Assembly: GCF_002000085.1 (NCBI RefSeq)
Contig: NZ_MUZU01000008.1
Coordinates: 173,720-237,719 of the forward strand
Source: Pseudocolwellia agarivorans
GTDB lineage: Bacteria > Pseudomonadota > Gammaproteobacteria > Enterobacterales > Alteromonadaceae
DNA length: 64,000 bases
Direction of reading: 5' to 3'
Position numbers and translations under genes: made by a program
Part shown: in pieces, positions 33,902 through 42,833 of the stretch
How the letters are laid out: each line of letters opens with the position of its first letter
How positions within the stretch are numbered: position 1 is the first letter of the stretch
Notes under the pieces: generated by a model
Seen by the model: only the letters and a program-made list of their open reading frames with translations
Database searches by the model: none
What the model was told of the DNA's origin: nothing

Positions 33902-35650
33902 ATGGATCAAACACCAATAAATGGTGAACAACGAACAAAATTAGTTAATGCTGGCAAAATGAATTTTTTTCATTGGTTAATTGTTGTAATTTCTGTCGCT
34001 TTAACCTTCACTGCTTGGCACTACACAAAATCACAACTCAATGAAAAACTTGAATTAAAATTTCAACGCTATGCTGAACAAACTATCAGTTTAGTACAAG
34101 AACGTATGGGCTTATACGCCAATGCCCTTTGGGGAGGTGTAGCCTATATTGATGCTGCAAATATAGATATTAAGCATACCGACTGGTTAGCCTATGCCAA
34201 TAGCTTGAAAATTGATACGACTTATCCAGGAATCAATGGTATTGGTATTATATACAATGTAAAAGCCAGCCAGCTTAGTCATTATATGGAAGATCAGCTA
34301 GCTCTTAGACCTAACTATACTATTCATCCAGCTCATAATGAACCGGAGTATTGGCCAATCACCTATGTAGAGCCAGCTATTAATAACCAAAAAGCTATTG
34401 GGCTTGATATGGCTTTTGAGGTTAATCGATATACCGCTATCAAAAAGGCTAGAGATTCGGGTGAAGCAAACTTAACAGGCCCTATTACCCTTGTTCAAGA
34501 CGCTAAACAAACACCCGGTTTTTTGTTCTATACACCTTTTTACAAAAATGGTAAAAAACCTGAAAGTATAGCCCAAAGGCAAGCATTAATTATTGGTGTT
34601 GTTTACGCCCCTTTTATTATGAAAAAGCTTATGCTGGGGACTTTAGCGAAACAAAATAGACATGTAAGCATTAAAATAAGTGATAGTGGTAAATTACTCT
34701 TTGATGATAACACTGAAGGGGTTTCTAGCAGTTTTGATCCTAATCCATTATTTTCAAAAAAAGTAGATGTTTATTTTTATGGTCGGGTTTGGACATTTGA
34801 GATCCAATCAAATACTGACTTTAGAAAAGAAGCCGCTGCCGACCAATCTTTTTTCATTCTAATTGGTGGTTTAACAATTGATGCATTTTTACTGGCGCTG
34901 TTTATTTTTCTTACAAGAGCAAATAGAAAAGCCTTAGCTTATGCGGATAAAATGACGGCTGTATTACAAGACAAAACTAAAGATTTAGAGAAATCTAATC
35001 GTGATTTAGAAAAATTTTCTTACATTGCTTCACATGATCTGAAATCACCTCTTAATTCTATTAAACAACTGGCTAATTGGATCCATGAAGATTGCGAAAA
35101 TGTCTTACCCAAAGAGTCACAAAATCATTTAGATATATTAATGCGTCGTTGCGAGCGCATGATGAAGCTACTCAATGATTTACTTGCTTACGCTCGTATT
35201 GATAAAACAGAGTTTAAAAAAGAACGCGTTAATTTATATGATATGAATCAAGATATTATTTCTTTAATCGACATTCCTATAGGATTTACTTGTACGGCTC
35301 CGAATGTTGAAATTGATGTGCCTGCATCCCCTTTAGAAATCGTACTGAGAAACTTAGTTTCTAACTCGATCAAGCATCACGACAAAGAATGCGGAAAAAT
35401 CAGTATATTGTATAATGCTAATAAAGATTTTCATATTATTACCGTAGAAGATGATGGCCCAGGTATTCCTCAGGAATTTCATGATAAAGTTATGCATATG
35501 TTTCAAACTTTAAAGCCTAGAGATAAAGTTGAAGGTAGCGGTATGGGCCTTGCTATGGTCAAACAAATAGTAGAACACTATGGTGGTAGTGTTGCTATAG
35601 CTTCTAATGGTACGCGCGGAACAAAATTCATCATAAAATGGAAAAAATAA
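33902..35650 (+). CDS. CHASE-domain sensor histidine kinase
   Basis: 582 residues. Transmembrane helix about 20-40, then a periplasmic CHASE domain (about 60-280; YPGINGIGIIYNV, IGLDMAFEVNRYTAIKKARDSGEANLTG), a second membrane helix about 315-340, a coiled linker, HisKA with phospho-acceptor His378 (SHDLKSPLNS), and HATPase_c (NLVSNSIKH, DDGPGIP, GSGMGLAMVK). CHASE domains sense small extracellular ligands. It is 44 bases upstream of a single-domain response regulator, its likely partner. It is separated from the arsenic operon by 147 bases, so a functional link is not implied. Confidence 0.9.
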   Translation: MDQTPINGEQRTKLVNAGKMNFFHWLIVVISVALTFTAWHYTKSQLNEKLELKFQRYAEQTISLVQERMGLYANALWGGVAYIDAANIDIKHTDWLAYANSLKIDTTYPGINGIGIIYNVKASQLSHYMEDQLALRPNYTIHPAHNEPEYWPITYVEPAINNQKAIGLDMAFEVNRYTAIKKARDSGEANLTGPITLVQDAKQTPGFLFYTPFYKNGKKPESIAQRQALIIGVVYAPFIMKKLMLGTLAKQNRHVSIKISDSGKLLFDDNTEGVSSSFDPNPLFSKKVDVYFYGRVWTFEIQSNTDFRKEAAADQSFFILIGGLTIDAFLLALFIFLTRANRKALAYADKMTAVLQDKTKDLEKSNRDLEKFSYIASHDLKSPLNSIKQLANWIHEDCENVLPKESQNHLDILMRRCERMMKLLNDLLAYARIDKTEFKKERVNLYDMNQDIISLIDIPIGFTCTAPNVEIDVPASPLEIVLRNLVSNSIKHHDKECGKISILYNANKDFHIITVEDDGPGIPQEFHDKVMHMFQTLKPRDKVEGSGMGLAMVKQIVEHYGGSVAIASNGTRGTKFIIKWKK

Positions 35651-35694
35651 TACCATTTTCATCTAAAACGATAATGAAATATTAAGGAGCACCA

Positions 35695-36120
35695 ATGACA
35701 TCAAAAAAACCGAGTGACGTAACATTATTTTTAATTGAAGATGATGATATTGATGCAATGACAATAGAAAGAAGTTTTATTAAACAGCGTATTGCTAATC
35801 CTATCGTAAGAGCATATGACGGTGTCGAAGCTTTAGAATTACTAAGAAATAATAAAGTGCCTCGACCTATGGTGATATTACTTGATTTACAAATGCCACG
35901 TATGGGCGGAATAGAGTTTTTAAAAGAATTACGTGCCGACGAAGCACTGTCTGATCTTGTTGTATTTGTTTTAACAACATCTCAATCTGAAACCGATATA
36001 GAACAAAGTTATTATCAACATATAGCAGGTTATTTTACAAAAGGTGAAGTAGGAGAGAAATTACTAGGCGTTGTTAATACATTAGATAGTTATTGGAAGA
36101 TAGTACATCTTCCTGAGTAA
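35695..36120 (+). CDS. Single-domain response regulator, Rcp1-like
   Basis: 141 residues, receiver only. Acidic pocket LIEDDDIDAM, phospho-acceptor Asp64 (LLDLQMPRMGG), Thr in VLTTSQSE, and Lys in YFTKGEV. The E-D-D-D-I-D start and QMPRMGG are typical of Rcp1-type regulators that accept phosphate from CHASE or phytochrome kinases. With no output domain it must act by protein contact. AAGGAGCACC ribosome site before the ATG at 35695. Confidence 0.9.
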   Translation: MTSKKPSDVTLFLIEDDDIDAMTIERSFIKQRIANPIVRAYDGVEALELLRNNKVPRPMVILLDLQMPRMGGIEFLKELRADEALSDLVVFVLTTSQSETDIEQSYYQHIAGYFTKGEVGEKLLGVVNTLDSYWKIVHLPE

Positions 36121-36154
36121 ACGACACGTTGATTTTTAATCATTCACTTAAAGG

Positions 36155-36607
36155 TTAAAAATCAACATTTTTAATAATAAAGTTTTCAGGCCAGGTTTCT
36201 CTTACTTGGCTTTCCCAAGTTTTATCATTTTCACCCGTTGGTAATTTTCTTAACCAATACTTAGCCCATTTACTTACACTTTTACCTGATTTACTTAACT
36301 TTAATGGAGAGAATCGGCATTCATATGTACTGCCGTTATATTCAACCATTTGATGATTTTTAGTTCGTCGATATAAAGCCATTAACTTAGCGCTAATAAT
36401 TTCTGCTTCAGTGAAAGCGATTAATCCTTTGCTTTTTAAATCACTTAAAATGGCCGCTTTTTTTATACAAATATCGTTGTGAGCATCTATGTGAGGGGTA
36501 TATACCATACCAGACAAGCCATAAATAGATTGTTGCTCTCGAATAGCCAAGGCTTTAAGAGGCTTTAATGTTTCATTAATTTCATTTAAATCATTGATGG
36601 AATACAT
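36155..36607 (-). CDS. Hypothetical protein
   Basis: 150 residues from ATG at 36607, chosen because GGGAG lies 6 bases upstream; a start at 36640 would add 11 residues. I do not recognise the family. It is mixed alpha/beta, basic near the C-terminus (SPLKLSKSGKSVSKWAKYWL), and Trp-rich at the end (TWESQVRETWPENF). No signal peptide or membrane segment. Convergent with the response regulator, with 34 bases between. Confidence 0.6.
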   Translation of the reverse strand: MYSINDLNEINETLKPLKALAIREQQSIYGLSGMVYTPHIDAHNDICIKKAAILSDLKSKGLIAFTEAEIISAKLMALYRRTKNHQMVEYNGSTYECRFSPLKLSKSGKSVSKWAKYWLRKLPTGENDKTWESQVRETWPENFIIKNVDF

Positions 36608-36693
36608 GTATGCTCCCTTAATACCTGTCACAATAACCAATTCATTAATACGTTTGGTATAAAAACTAACTTGCCCAATAAATATAAAATAGT

Positions 36694-37344
36694 TTAACGT
36701 TCAAATGTTAAAATATGCCCTTTAAACTCTTGTTCTAAATAGTCGGTATGAATCGGTTTTTTATGAGAAGAGGTAAAGCCAAACTCAATCATTTTACTGC
36801 TTAATTTGCTTTTTCTACCTCTACCCGGATCAACCAGAATAACTTCACATTTGGGTTTTGAGTGCTTTTCAATGAAATTTGCTAGTAAGTCAATATGACT
36901 ATCTTCATAAAGTAAATCACTACCAATTATCAAATCAAAAAGACCCAATTTGTCTATTTTGCTTGTCCAATCAACTTGCTCAAACGAAATATCATTATCG
37001 CCATTAAGTAAGGTATTTCTTTGTAAGAAATTTTTAACTTCAGGGTGGTAATCTGTTGCTGTAATATCTGCACATTGCTTATTCAATAACAAGCTAGATA
37101 AAGCCATACCACAGCCTATCTCTAATATACGTTTTGATTCTGTTTTGTAATCAACAATGTAATGTGCAAGTACTAAACTCGATGGCCAAATAACACCGAA
37201 AATAGGCCATGAAGCAGACGAGATACCTAATTTTTCAGCAACACCAACAGGGTCATGAAACTCTTGTTTATCGCGTAAAGTACACAAGTGAATATCTGTT
37301 TCACCAAATTCAACGGTTTGGTAGCATAAGCGTAGGTTTGTAAT
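36694..37344 (-). CDS. Class I SAM methyltransferase, METTL/nicotinamide-N-methyltransferase-like, apparent ATT start
   Basis: SAM motif ILEIGCGMALSSLLL, then TATDYHP, and FDLIIGSDLLYED as in lysine-methyltransferase-like (Methyltransf_16) proteins. The first standard start is TTG at 37287. However, the frame continues upstream with sequence that looks coding (LRLCYQTVEFGETDIHL) and typical of the family's N-terminus, to a TGA. No ATG, GTG or TTG exists in that stretch. ATT at 37342-37344 follows GAGG by 7 bases and gives 216 residues. The substrate is unknown, possibly a protein or small amine. The start choice is the uncertain part. Confidence 0.75.
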   Translation of the reverse strand: MTNLRLCYQTVEFGETDIHLCTLRDKQEFHDPVGVAEKLGISSASWPIFGVIWPSSLVLAHYIVDYKTESKRILEIGCGMALSSLLLNKQCADITATDYHPEVKNFLQRNTLLNGDNDISFEQVDWTSKIDKLGLFDLIIGSDLLYEDSHIDLLANFIEKHSKPKCEVILVDPGRGRKSKLSSKMIEFGFTSSHKKPIHTDYLEQEFKGHILTFER

Positions 37345-37844
37345 TAGCTTGCCTCAATAATTGAGCGCTGAGCCAATTATCAAGGATAATGACAAAACGG
37401 GGGAATATATTCTGCTAGATTACAGCAGTGAACAATAAAGACAATATATTTGCATAATTATAAAACTATAAGCGCTATTTTAGGTTATTTACTAATAATG
37501 CTTGTTTATTATTTGTTCGTGCTATAGACTGACTTCCGTTCAAGTGTTGCATTATCATAATAATGAAAGCTTCACTCGAATTAAATGAATATCTTATTGC
37601 TCTGCCTTTCCTTGACCACGTCAGTTATCTTTAGATTTTTTTACTTAGTTATTGTTTTACCTTCAACGAATTATTTCCTGTAAATCTTTATATTTGAACC
37701 AAAAACAATAATAACACTTAGTTTATATGGGTACGTTTACCCAAGATAAACCTTTATACCAACTTCATTATTAAACTTATCTCTTCTAACCTTAGAAATG
37801 ATCAATTTATGAATAAGATTGGTATCTTATATTAGAGTTTTATT
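37345..37844. other. Intergenic region between methyltransferase and small protein
   Basis: 500 bases with no gene seen. It is AT-rich, with the palindromic repeat at 37756-37825 near its right end. A short palindrome-like stretch (CTCAATAATTGAG, 37353-37365) lies near the methyltransferase start. No promoter can be assigned with confidence. Confidence 0.45.
37756..37825. repeat. Palindromic repeat element, ATACCAATCT family
   Basis: ATACCAACTTCATTATTAAA (37756-37775) pairs with TTTATGAATAAGATTGGTAT at the other end; about 15 of 20 positions match. The inverted ends ATACCAA/TTGGTAT resemble the sequence at 15555-15590. Confidence 0.5.
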
Positions 37845-38012
37845 ATGTCTTATACATATAACGGACAACAGATCCGTGTAATGCAACCAGTGCATTCAAT
37901 TTCTGTTAATCAAAACCGAGTTGCGATCAAAGATGATCACGGATTAAGCTACGTTACTTTTTCAAGTTCATCTGACTTTAAACAGTTTCTTTCTTGGTTA
38001 GCTCAAAGTTAA
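37845..38012 (+). CDS. Small hypothetical protein (55 residues)
   Basis: An open frame of 55 codons starting MSYTYNGQQIRVMQPVHSIS and ending SDFKQFLSWLAQS. GAG lies 8 bases before the ATG. Composition is protein-like (beta strands, then an amphipathic C-terminal helix), with balanced codon use like the neighbours. I do not recognise the family. It stands alone in a 1.1 kb region otherwise without genes. Confidence 0.6.
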   Translation: MSYTYNGQQIRVMQPVHSISVNQNRVAIKDDHGLSYVTFSSSSDFKQFLSWLAQS

Positions 38013-38441
38013 TATTAAAGCGCTATACCCATCGAGTTTATGGATCCGATAGCTACAAATGACTTTTACTATTGAATATATGAGTAACTGATAAACTAAA
38101 AATTACTTACCGAATTCTTTTAAGTGTTTATCTCACCCATTTAAATCCTCTTGATGGCTAGAGTCACTTGTTAACCCTCTCAAAATCATTTTTGTTGGTA
38201 GAATACCTAAGTGTCTTTATCAAGGCTTAGCGACCATTCTAGGATCTTTTAAAACAGCACCTTAAATTCATCAGAGTCTATTGTTTTTTAAGATCGTGCA
38301 TGAAAGTTCGGTGAGTTTCTCTGCAGTTTAGTTGTATTAAAAAAGGTTTCTTTTTACCTTTAAAAAATAATAACGGTTTAAACAATAACCAACCTGAGTT
38401 TGAAATAAACGCCTACCTCAAACTCAGATTAACAATATTGG
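38013..38441. other. Intergenic region downstream of small protein
   Basis: 429 bases with no gene seen. It holds an A/T-rich hairpin (AAAGGTTTC...ACCTTT near 38343-38362) and the stem-loop at 38394-38427 described separately. Confidence 0.45.
38394..38427 (-). terminator. Stem-loop downstream of FAD oxidoreductase
   Basis: CTGAGTTTGA (38394-38403) / TCAAACTCAG (38418-38427) are perfect 10-base arms with a 14-base loop. It lies 14 bases after the stop codon of the oxidoreductase. The T run after it is weak, so efficiency is uncertain. Confidence 0.55.
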
Positions 38442-40721
38442 CTAACTTACAATGACAGAAAATACAGATACAGGGACATCAACCTCTGTTTTTTCAAATT
38501 GAAAAATTAGTTTTTGTGTACTAATTGGCTGTTCAAAAGTTATTTTATTAACTGTTTGATAATTTCCAATCACCTCGTGAAGTAAAGTTCCGTCTTCTTT
38601 TAATATTTTATAGTTTGCAACACAAAACGGTATTCGTTTTTCAGGATGTCCCATTAAAGAAGATTCAAGTGGGTGATCAAAATCGCTATCAAAATGAATA
38701 ACAACTGAGTTAATCTCTTTTTCTTCTGCCCAGTTAAGTGTCAATGTTGGAGTACTATCTGCTATATCAGCAACCCAAGCATTGCTGCTAAACCAAGGTC
38801 TTGTGTAGCCATTAATAATATTAGCGGCTGAAAAGTCTTTTATTGCTGGCGTGATTTCTAGCGCAAGATTTTTTCCACCTGGACGTCTTTCAGGGATCCA
38901 AAATTCAAACTCGTCTACACCTAGATCTTTATCTACCGTTTGTTTACCGTTATTAGATACCGCTTTGTTAGTACCATTAAATACTGAAACAACACCCGTT
39001 ATTCTTTCATTTGAGTATTCAACTTCTATATTTTCGTTTTTCAGTAGGCACATAAATGCATAGTGCGAATCAAGAAGTGTTGCATCAAAATGAAGCGTCA
39101 CTCTATGTTCACCTTCTGTCAGCGTTATTTCCTTTTCGGCTAAAGTCACATTAGGCGTGTAGTTTTCTTGTTTATCGCTCACTCGTAATTGGCTAACTAA
39201 GGTTGTATTACATTTCGCTTTAACATTAATCGTAAAGGTATATTTAACATTGGCTGCAAGCGGCAATAATTGTGCGGCACTAATGACTAAGGGTTTAAAT
39301 TCGCCATTTGATTTTATGTGAGTTAAAGGCAACTCACTACTTGCTGATATTTCAGCTGAACTCGCTATATTACTACTTGCCGCTAAAGGTATATGAGGAA
39401 TAAAGTGACCGCCCTCATTTAGCTCTTGCTGTAGCTTTCCTAAACTAGGCTGCACTAATAAGTCTTGTGGTAATAAATTATCTTTAATACATAAGGCTGC
39501 GGCTGTACCTACGGCTTGTCCGCCATGAGCAGAAGTTGCCATAACGCGCGTTGAACCAAAAGCAATATGTGAAGCACTTATAATACGACCAGCGATAAAT
39601 AAGTTATCAATACCTTGGCTAATAAAACAACCTAATGGTATTTGATAAATACCTTTAGCATGGTATTGCTCACAAGGGCTTTCATCACTAAATACACCTC
39701 CACTTGGGTGAAGGTCAATCGCCCAGCCGCCATAAGAAATAGCGTCTTCATGAGATTTTTGTTCAACTATATCTTTTTGGGTTAGCATTTTATGACCGAT
39801 AAAACGTCTACTTTCACGTTTACCTGGAATTGTACCGACCCACTCTAGTGATAAGTTTTCTACACCATCAAATTTACCGCTGTTTTTTATGTGATCCCAA
39901 ATCATGTAAACAACAGACCATAAAGCCCATTTTATTTCTTCGGTTCCATGGATAGTGTCTTCCGTACCACCGTATTCTATCCACCATAAACGAATACCGT
40001 CTTCACCTTTATTAACACGTGATAAACGTTCTTCAGAAATTTTGGTATTTTTCGCGTATTCAGGTGGTATAAAGTCGACAGGCTTTCCTACGTCTTTACT
40101 GTAGAAAAACAAGGTGTGACCCAATAGCTCAGTTTGTTCTTCATCAGGAGCCATTTTTTCATCAAATTCATTTTTAGATTCAGCGCCAATAACAAATGGA
40201 GCACCTGACATAAAACCTAAAATACCGTCACCTGAAGCATCACAAAACAATGGCGCTTCTATTGAATATTCGGTGCCATTTTGTGAACAAAAAGCCTTAA
40301 CCGATTTTATTTTATTCGCACTTGATTTAGTTGCATCATAAACGGCAGTATTAAGTAACAGGGTTATGTTTTTTTCTGCTTTAACTTTATCAAGTAAAAT
40401 AGTGTCAAAAATAACCGTATTGCCTTCTTTATTTTTATAAAGGTTTTCAATTAAAAGCTCATCAATAATACCGCCTTCTCTCGACCAACGGTTGTTGTTA
40501 CCTAAATGAGAAGTTGCGCCTAAAATCCACACTCTAATTTCGCTTGATGCACATCCGCCTAATACAGGGCGATCTTGAACTAAACATACCTTAATACCTG
40601 AACGCGCTGCATTTATAGCACAACAAACACCCGCCATTCCTCCGCCAACAACAACTAACTCGCTTTGCAAAGAAACAAGTTTATTTTCACGCGAACCAGA
40701 CTCTAAAGCCATTCTTAACAT
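38442..40721 (-). CDS. FAD-dependent oxidoreductase with C-terminal beta domains
   Basis: 759 residues. The FAD-binding Rossmann motif is LVVVGGGMAGVCCAINAARSG, followed by VLGGCASSEIRVWI, features of the FAD_oxidored (PF12831) family. The region DASGDGILGFMSGAPF and FIAGRIISASHIAFGSTRVM complete the flavoprotein core (to about 440). The C-terminal 300 residues are beta-rich with a discoidin-like look (NSVVIHFDSDFDHP), perhaps binding glycan. No signal peptide is seen. It lies 19 bases after a sodium-solute symporter gene in the same direction, so the pair likely imports and oxidises an unknown organic compound. Confidence 0.82.
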   Translation of the reverse strand: MLRMALESGSRENKLVSLQSELVVVGGGMAGVCCAINAARSGIKVCLVQDRPVLGGCASSEIRVWILGATSHLGNNNRWSREGGIIDELLIENLYKNKEGNTVIFDTILLDKVKAEKNITLLLNTAVYDATKSSANKIKSVKAFCSQNGTEYSIEAPLFCDASGDGILGFMSGAPFVIGAESKNEFDEKMAPDEEQTELLGHTLFFYSKDVGKPVDFIPPEYAKNTKISEERLSRVNKGEDGIRLWWIEYGGTEDTIHGTEEIKWALWSVVYMIWDHIKNSGKFDGVENLSLEWVGTIPGKRESRRFIGHKMLTQKDIVEQKSHEDAISYGGWAIDLHPSGGVFSDESPCEQYHAKGIYQIPLGCFISQGIDNLFIAGRIISASHIAFGSTRVMATSAHGGQAVGTAAALCIKDNLLPQDLLVQPSLGKLQQELNEGGHFIPHIPLAASSNIASSAEISASSELPLTHIKSNGEFKPLVISAAQLLPLAANVKYTFTINVKAKCNTTLVSQLRVSDKQENYTPNVTLAEKEITLTEGEHRVTLHFDATLLDSHYAFMCLLKNENIEVEYSNERITGVVSVFNGTNKAVSNNGKQTVDKDLGVDEFEFWIPERRPGGKNLALEITPAIKDFSAANIINGYTRPWFSSNAWVADIADSTPTLTLNWAEEKEINSVVIHFDSDFDHPLESSLMGHPEKRIPFCVANYKILKEDGTLLHEVIGNYQTVNKITFEQPISTQKLIFQFEKTEVDVPVSVFSVIVS

Positions 40722-40740
40722 AGTGATAAATTCCTAATAT

Positions 40741-42432
40741 TTATAATTTTTTGGGTAATTGAATAAAAAGCGTTTTCATATAAGTAACGGGCTTAAGAAT
40801 AAGCATCGGTGGAATGATAATAATGGCTCCTACAACAAGTGTAATGTTAGTCCCCTTATCTGCTAATAAACCTAATATGATGATCAAAAATCCAATACCT
40901 GTAATACCTAATAAAATAATGTTACGACCAAAATTTGAATCTGATGAACTCTCTTCTTCAGTATCTACCTTAGTTTCTGGTAATTCATTCGCATTAACTT
41001 TTTGTGGTGTTTCGATTAAGTGAGGTTTTAAGGTCAATTCAAAAATAGCCAAGATAACAATAGGCACCATGACACCAAGTAACATTTCTTCGCTTCGAGT
41101 TAACTCAATACCAAGTAAACTTGGTGCTAAAAACTTAAAAAATAAATTAATAGCTAAACTAGCGGCTGTTGTTGTAACAACTGAAAAGCCTGTTTGTTTT
41201 TTCGAAAATAATGTCCAAATAGGTGGCAAATAAATAGGTGCTCCAGTTAAAGCAGCAATACTCATAACGACTTCAATAATCCCACCCATTCCTTGAATAG
41301 ATAAAGCGATAATTATGGCTAAAATGCCAAATAATAACGTTGAAAGGCGAGCAACTTTCATCAACTGCTTTTCAGTTACTTGGGTTTTTAATGGTTTATA
41401 TATGTCGTTAGTTATTACACCAGAAGCAATATTTAACGTAGTATTTACAGAGCTCGCTGTTGCAAACACCATAGCGCCAAGCACTAAACCTAATAAACCA
41501 TTAGGTAAAACCAGTTGGCTAATAAGTAGATAAGCATTTTCTGTATCTCCTCCCGTTAGACCCGGTTCAATAACACGGTAAATCATAGGAGGGATCATCC
41601 AAATTAATGGAGCAATTAGATACAAAGCACCAAATAAATAAGCGACTTTTTTAGCGTTAGATGGGCCTGACACACTAGTAAAACGCTGAACATAAGCCCA
41701 ATTTCCACCAATAAATACGGTGTTATAAATAAAGAAAGCAAACAAGAAAACAAGGCCATACTCATCGTTATACAAAGCATCGAAACCTTCAGGTAATTTA
41801 GTTAAAAAGGTAGTAACACCTCCCACTTCTCCAAAGGCCATGGGGATAACTAAAATAACAGCAGCGGTTAATACAACAAATTGTAAAACATCAGTTACCA
41901 ATACAGCCCATAACCCACCTAATGCGGTATAAGCTATAATTAATAACCCTAAAATAAGAATGGCACTTTCTAAAGATAAACCTGTTGATACCTCTATAAT
42001 TTTACCTACCGGATATAAAAACGCTCCGGCAGTAAATAAACTGATAAAGAGAAAAATAATCGAATAAAACTTTTGAGCAACCTGACCTAGCCTTGATTTT
42101 ATATAATCAGCTACAGTGAGTGCGCCTGTTTTATTCCACGCAGGGGCAATAAAAAAAGCAATTACAAAGCCAGACAACGCCATGGTTGTTTGAATTGAAA
42201 CAGAAACAAAACCATCCGAATAAGCAATAGCTCCCCAAACAACAAAAGTTCCTACCGAGAAAAAACTCATAAACAGTGATAAACCACTTATCCACCAAGG
42301 AACCTCACCGCCAGCAGCAAAAAATGAATTCATGCTTTTACCTGTTCGAGCCAAAGTCATTCCTAGCCCAATAACAAAAATGGTAAAGATAAGCGCTACG
42401 TATAAATCAAAGCTATTCAAGTTAAACCTCAT
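40741..42432 (-). CDS. Sodium:solute symporter (SSS/SSF family)
   Basis: 563 residues, about 13 transmembrane segments. The family signature is seen in YTALGGLWAVLVTDVLQFVVL, with GGEVPWWISGLSLFMSFFSV in the second helix and ASSVNTTLNIASGVITNDIY in the core. It imports a solute with Na+ into the cytoplasm. Substrate specificity cannot be read from sequence. First gene of the two-gene transcript with the FAD oxidoreductase, divergent from an IclR regulator. Confidence 0.9.
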   Translation of the reverse strand: MRFNLNSFDLYVALIFTIFVIGLGMTLARTGKSMNSFFAAGGEVPWWISGLSLFMSFFSVGTFVVWGAIAYSDGFVSVSIQTTMALSGFVIAFFIAPAWNKTGALTVADYIKSRLGQVAQKFYSIIFLFISLFTAGAFLYPVGKIIEVSTGLSLESAILILGLLIIAYTALGGLWAVLVTDVLQFVVLTAAVILVIPMAFGEVGGVTTFLTKLPEGFDALYNDEYGLVFLFAFFIYNTVFIGGNWAYVQRFTSVSGPSNAKKVAYLFGALYLIAPLIWMIPPMIYRVIEPGLTGGDTENAYLLISQLVLPNGLLGLVLGAMVFATASSVNTTLNIASGVITNDIYKPLKTQVTEKQLMKVARLSTLLFGILAIIIALSIQGMGGIIEVVMSIAALTGAPIYLPPIWTLFSKKQTGFSVVTTTAASLAINLFFKFLAPSLLGIELTRSEEMLLGVMVPIVILAIFELTLKPHLIETPQKVNANELPETKVDTEEESSSDSNFGRNIILLGITGIGFLIIILGLLADKGTNITLVVGAIIIIPPMLILKPVTYMKTLFIQLPKKL

Positions 42433-42833
42433 TTGTAGTTAGAATGGCCTATTCTTAAATAAGCCTTGTACCAATCTCGAAAACGCATTGAGCGAGTATT
42501 GTTGCCACTCGATTAAAACGATAAACATTCAATTAAGCGTTAAAATAACAAATACATTATGTATCTATAATAGATATCACTCAAGCTTTAAATACATAGA
42601 AATAATTAAATAAGAGGGAACTCTCTTTACATAAAATAAAAAATCTAAAAATAGAAAAATTATTTTTAAAACGATTAAAGGACAGTGGAGCCAGAAATTT
42701 ATAAAAAATGTTGTAAGTACTAAAATCTAAAACCCTTTACTATCAATTGAATCATGGCTTTATTAGATATAAAATACAGATAATTCGACGTATATCTTTC
42801 CAATTCTATTCACATATTAAATAAGGATTTTGC
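42433..42833. promoter_or_regulatory. Divergent control region, symporter and IclR genes
   Basis: 401 bases without a gene. A 15-base perfect palindrome, TATCTAT A ATAGATA (42562-42576), lies 130 bases from the symporter start and is the best operator candidate. A further imperfect dyad (GCGAGT...ACTCG) lies at 42493-42514. Confidence 0.5.

Noticed and set aside
33902..36120. Treating the CHASE kinase and its regulator as part of the arsenic operon
   Set aside because: A 147-base gap separates them from the last operon gene, and nothing in their sequence points to arsenic.
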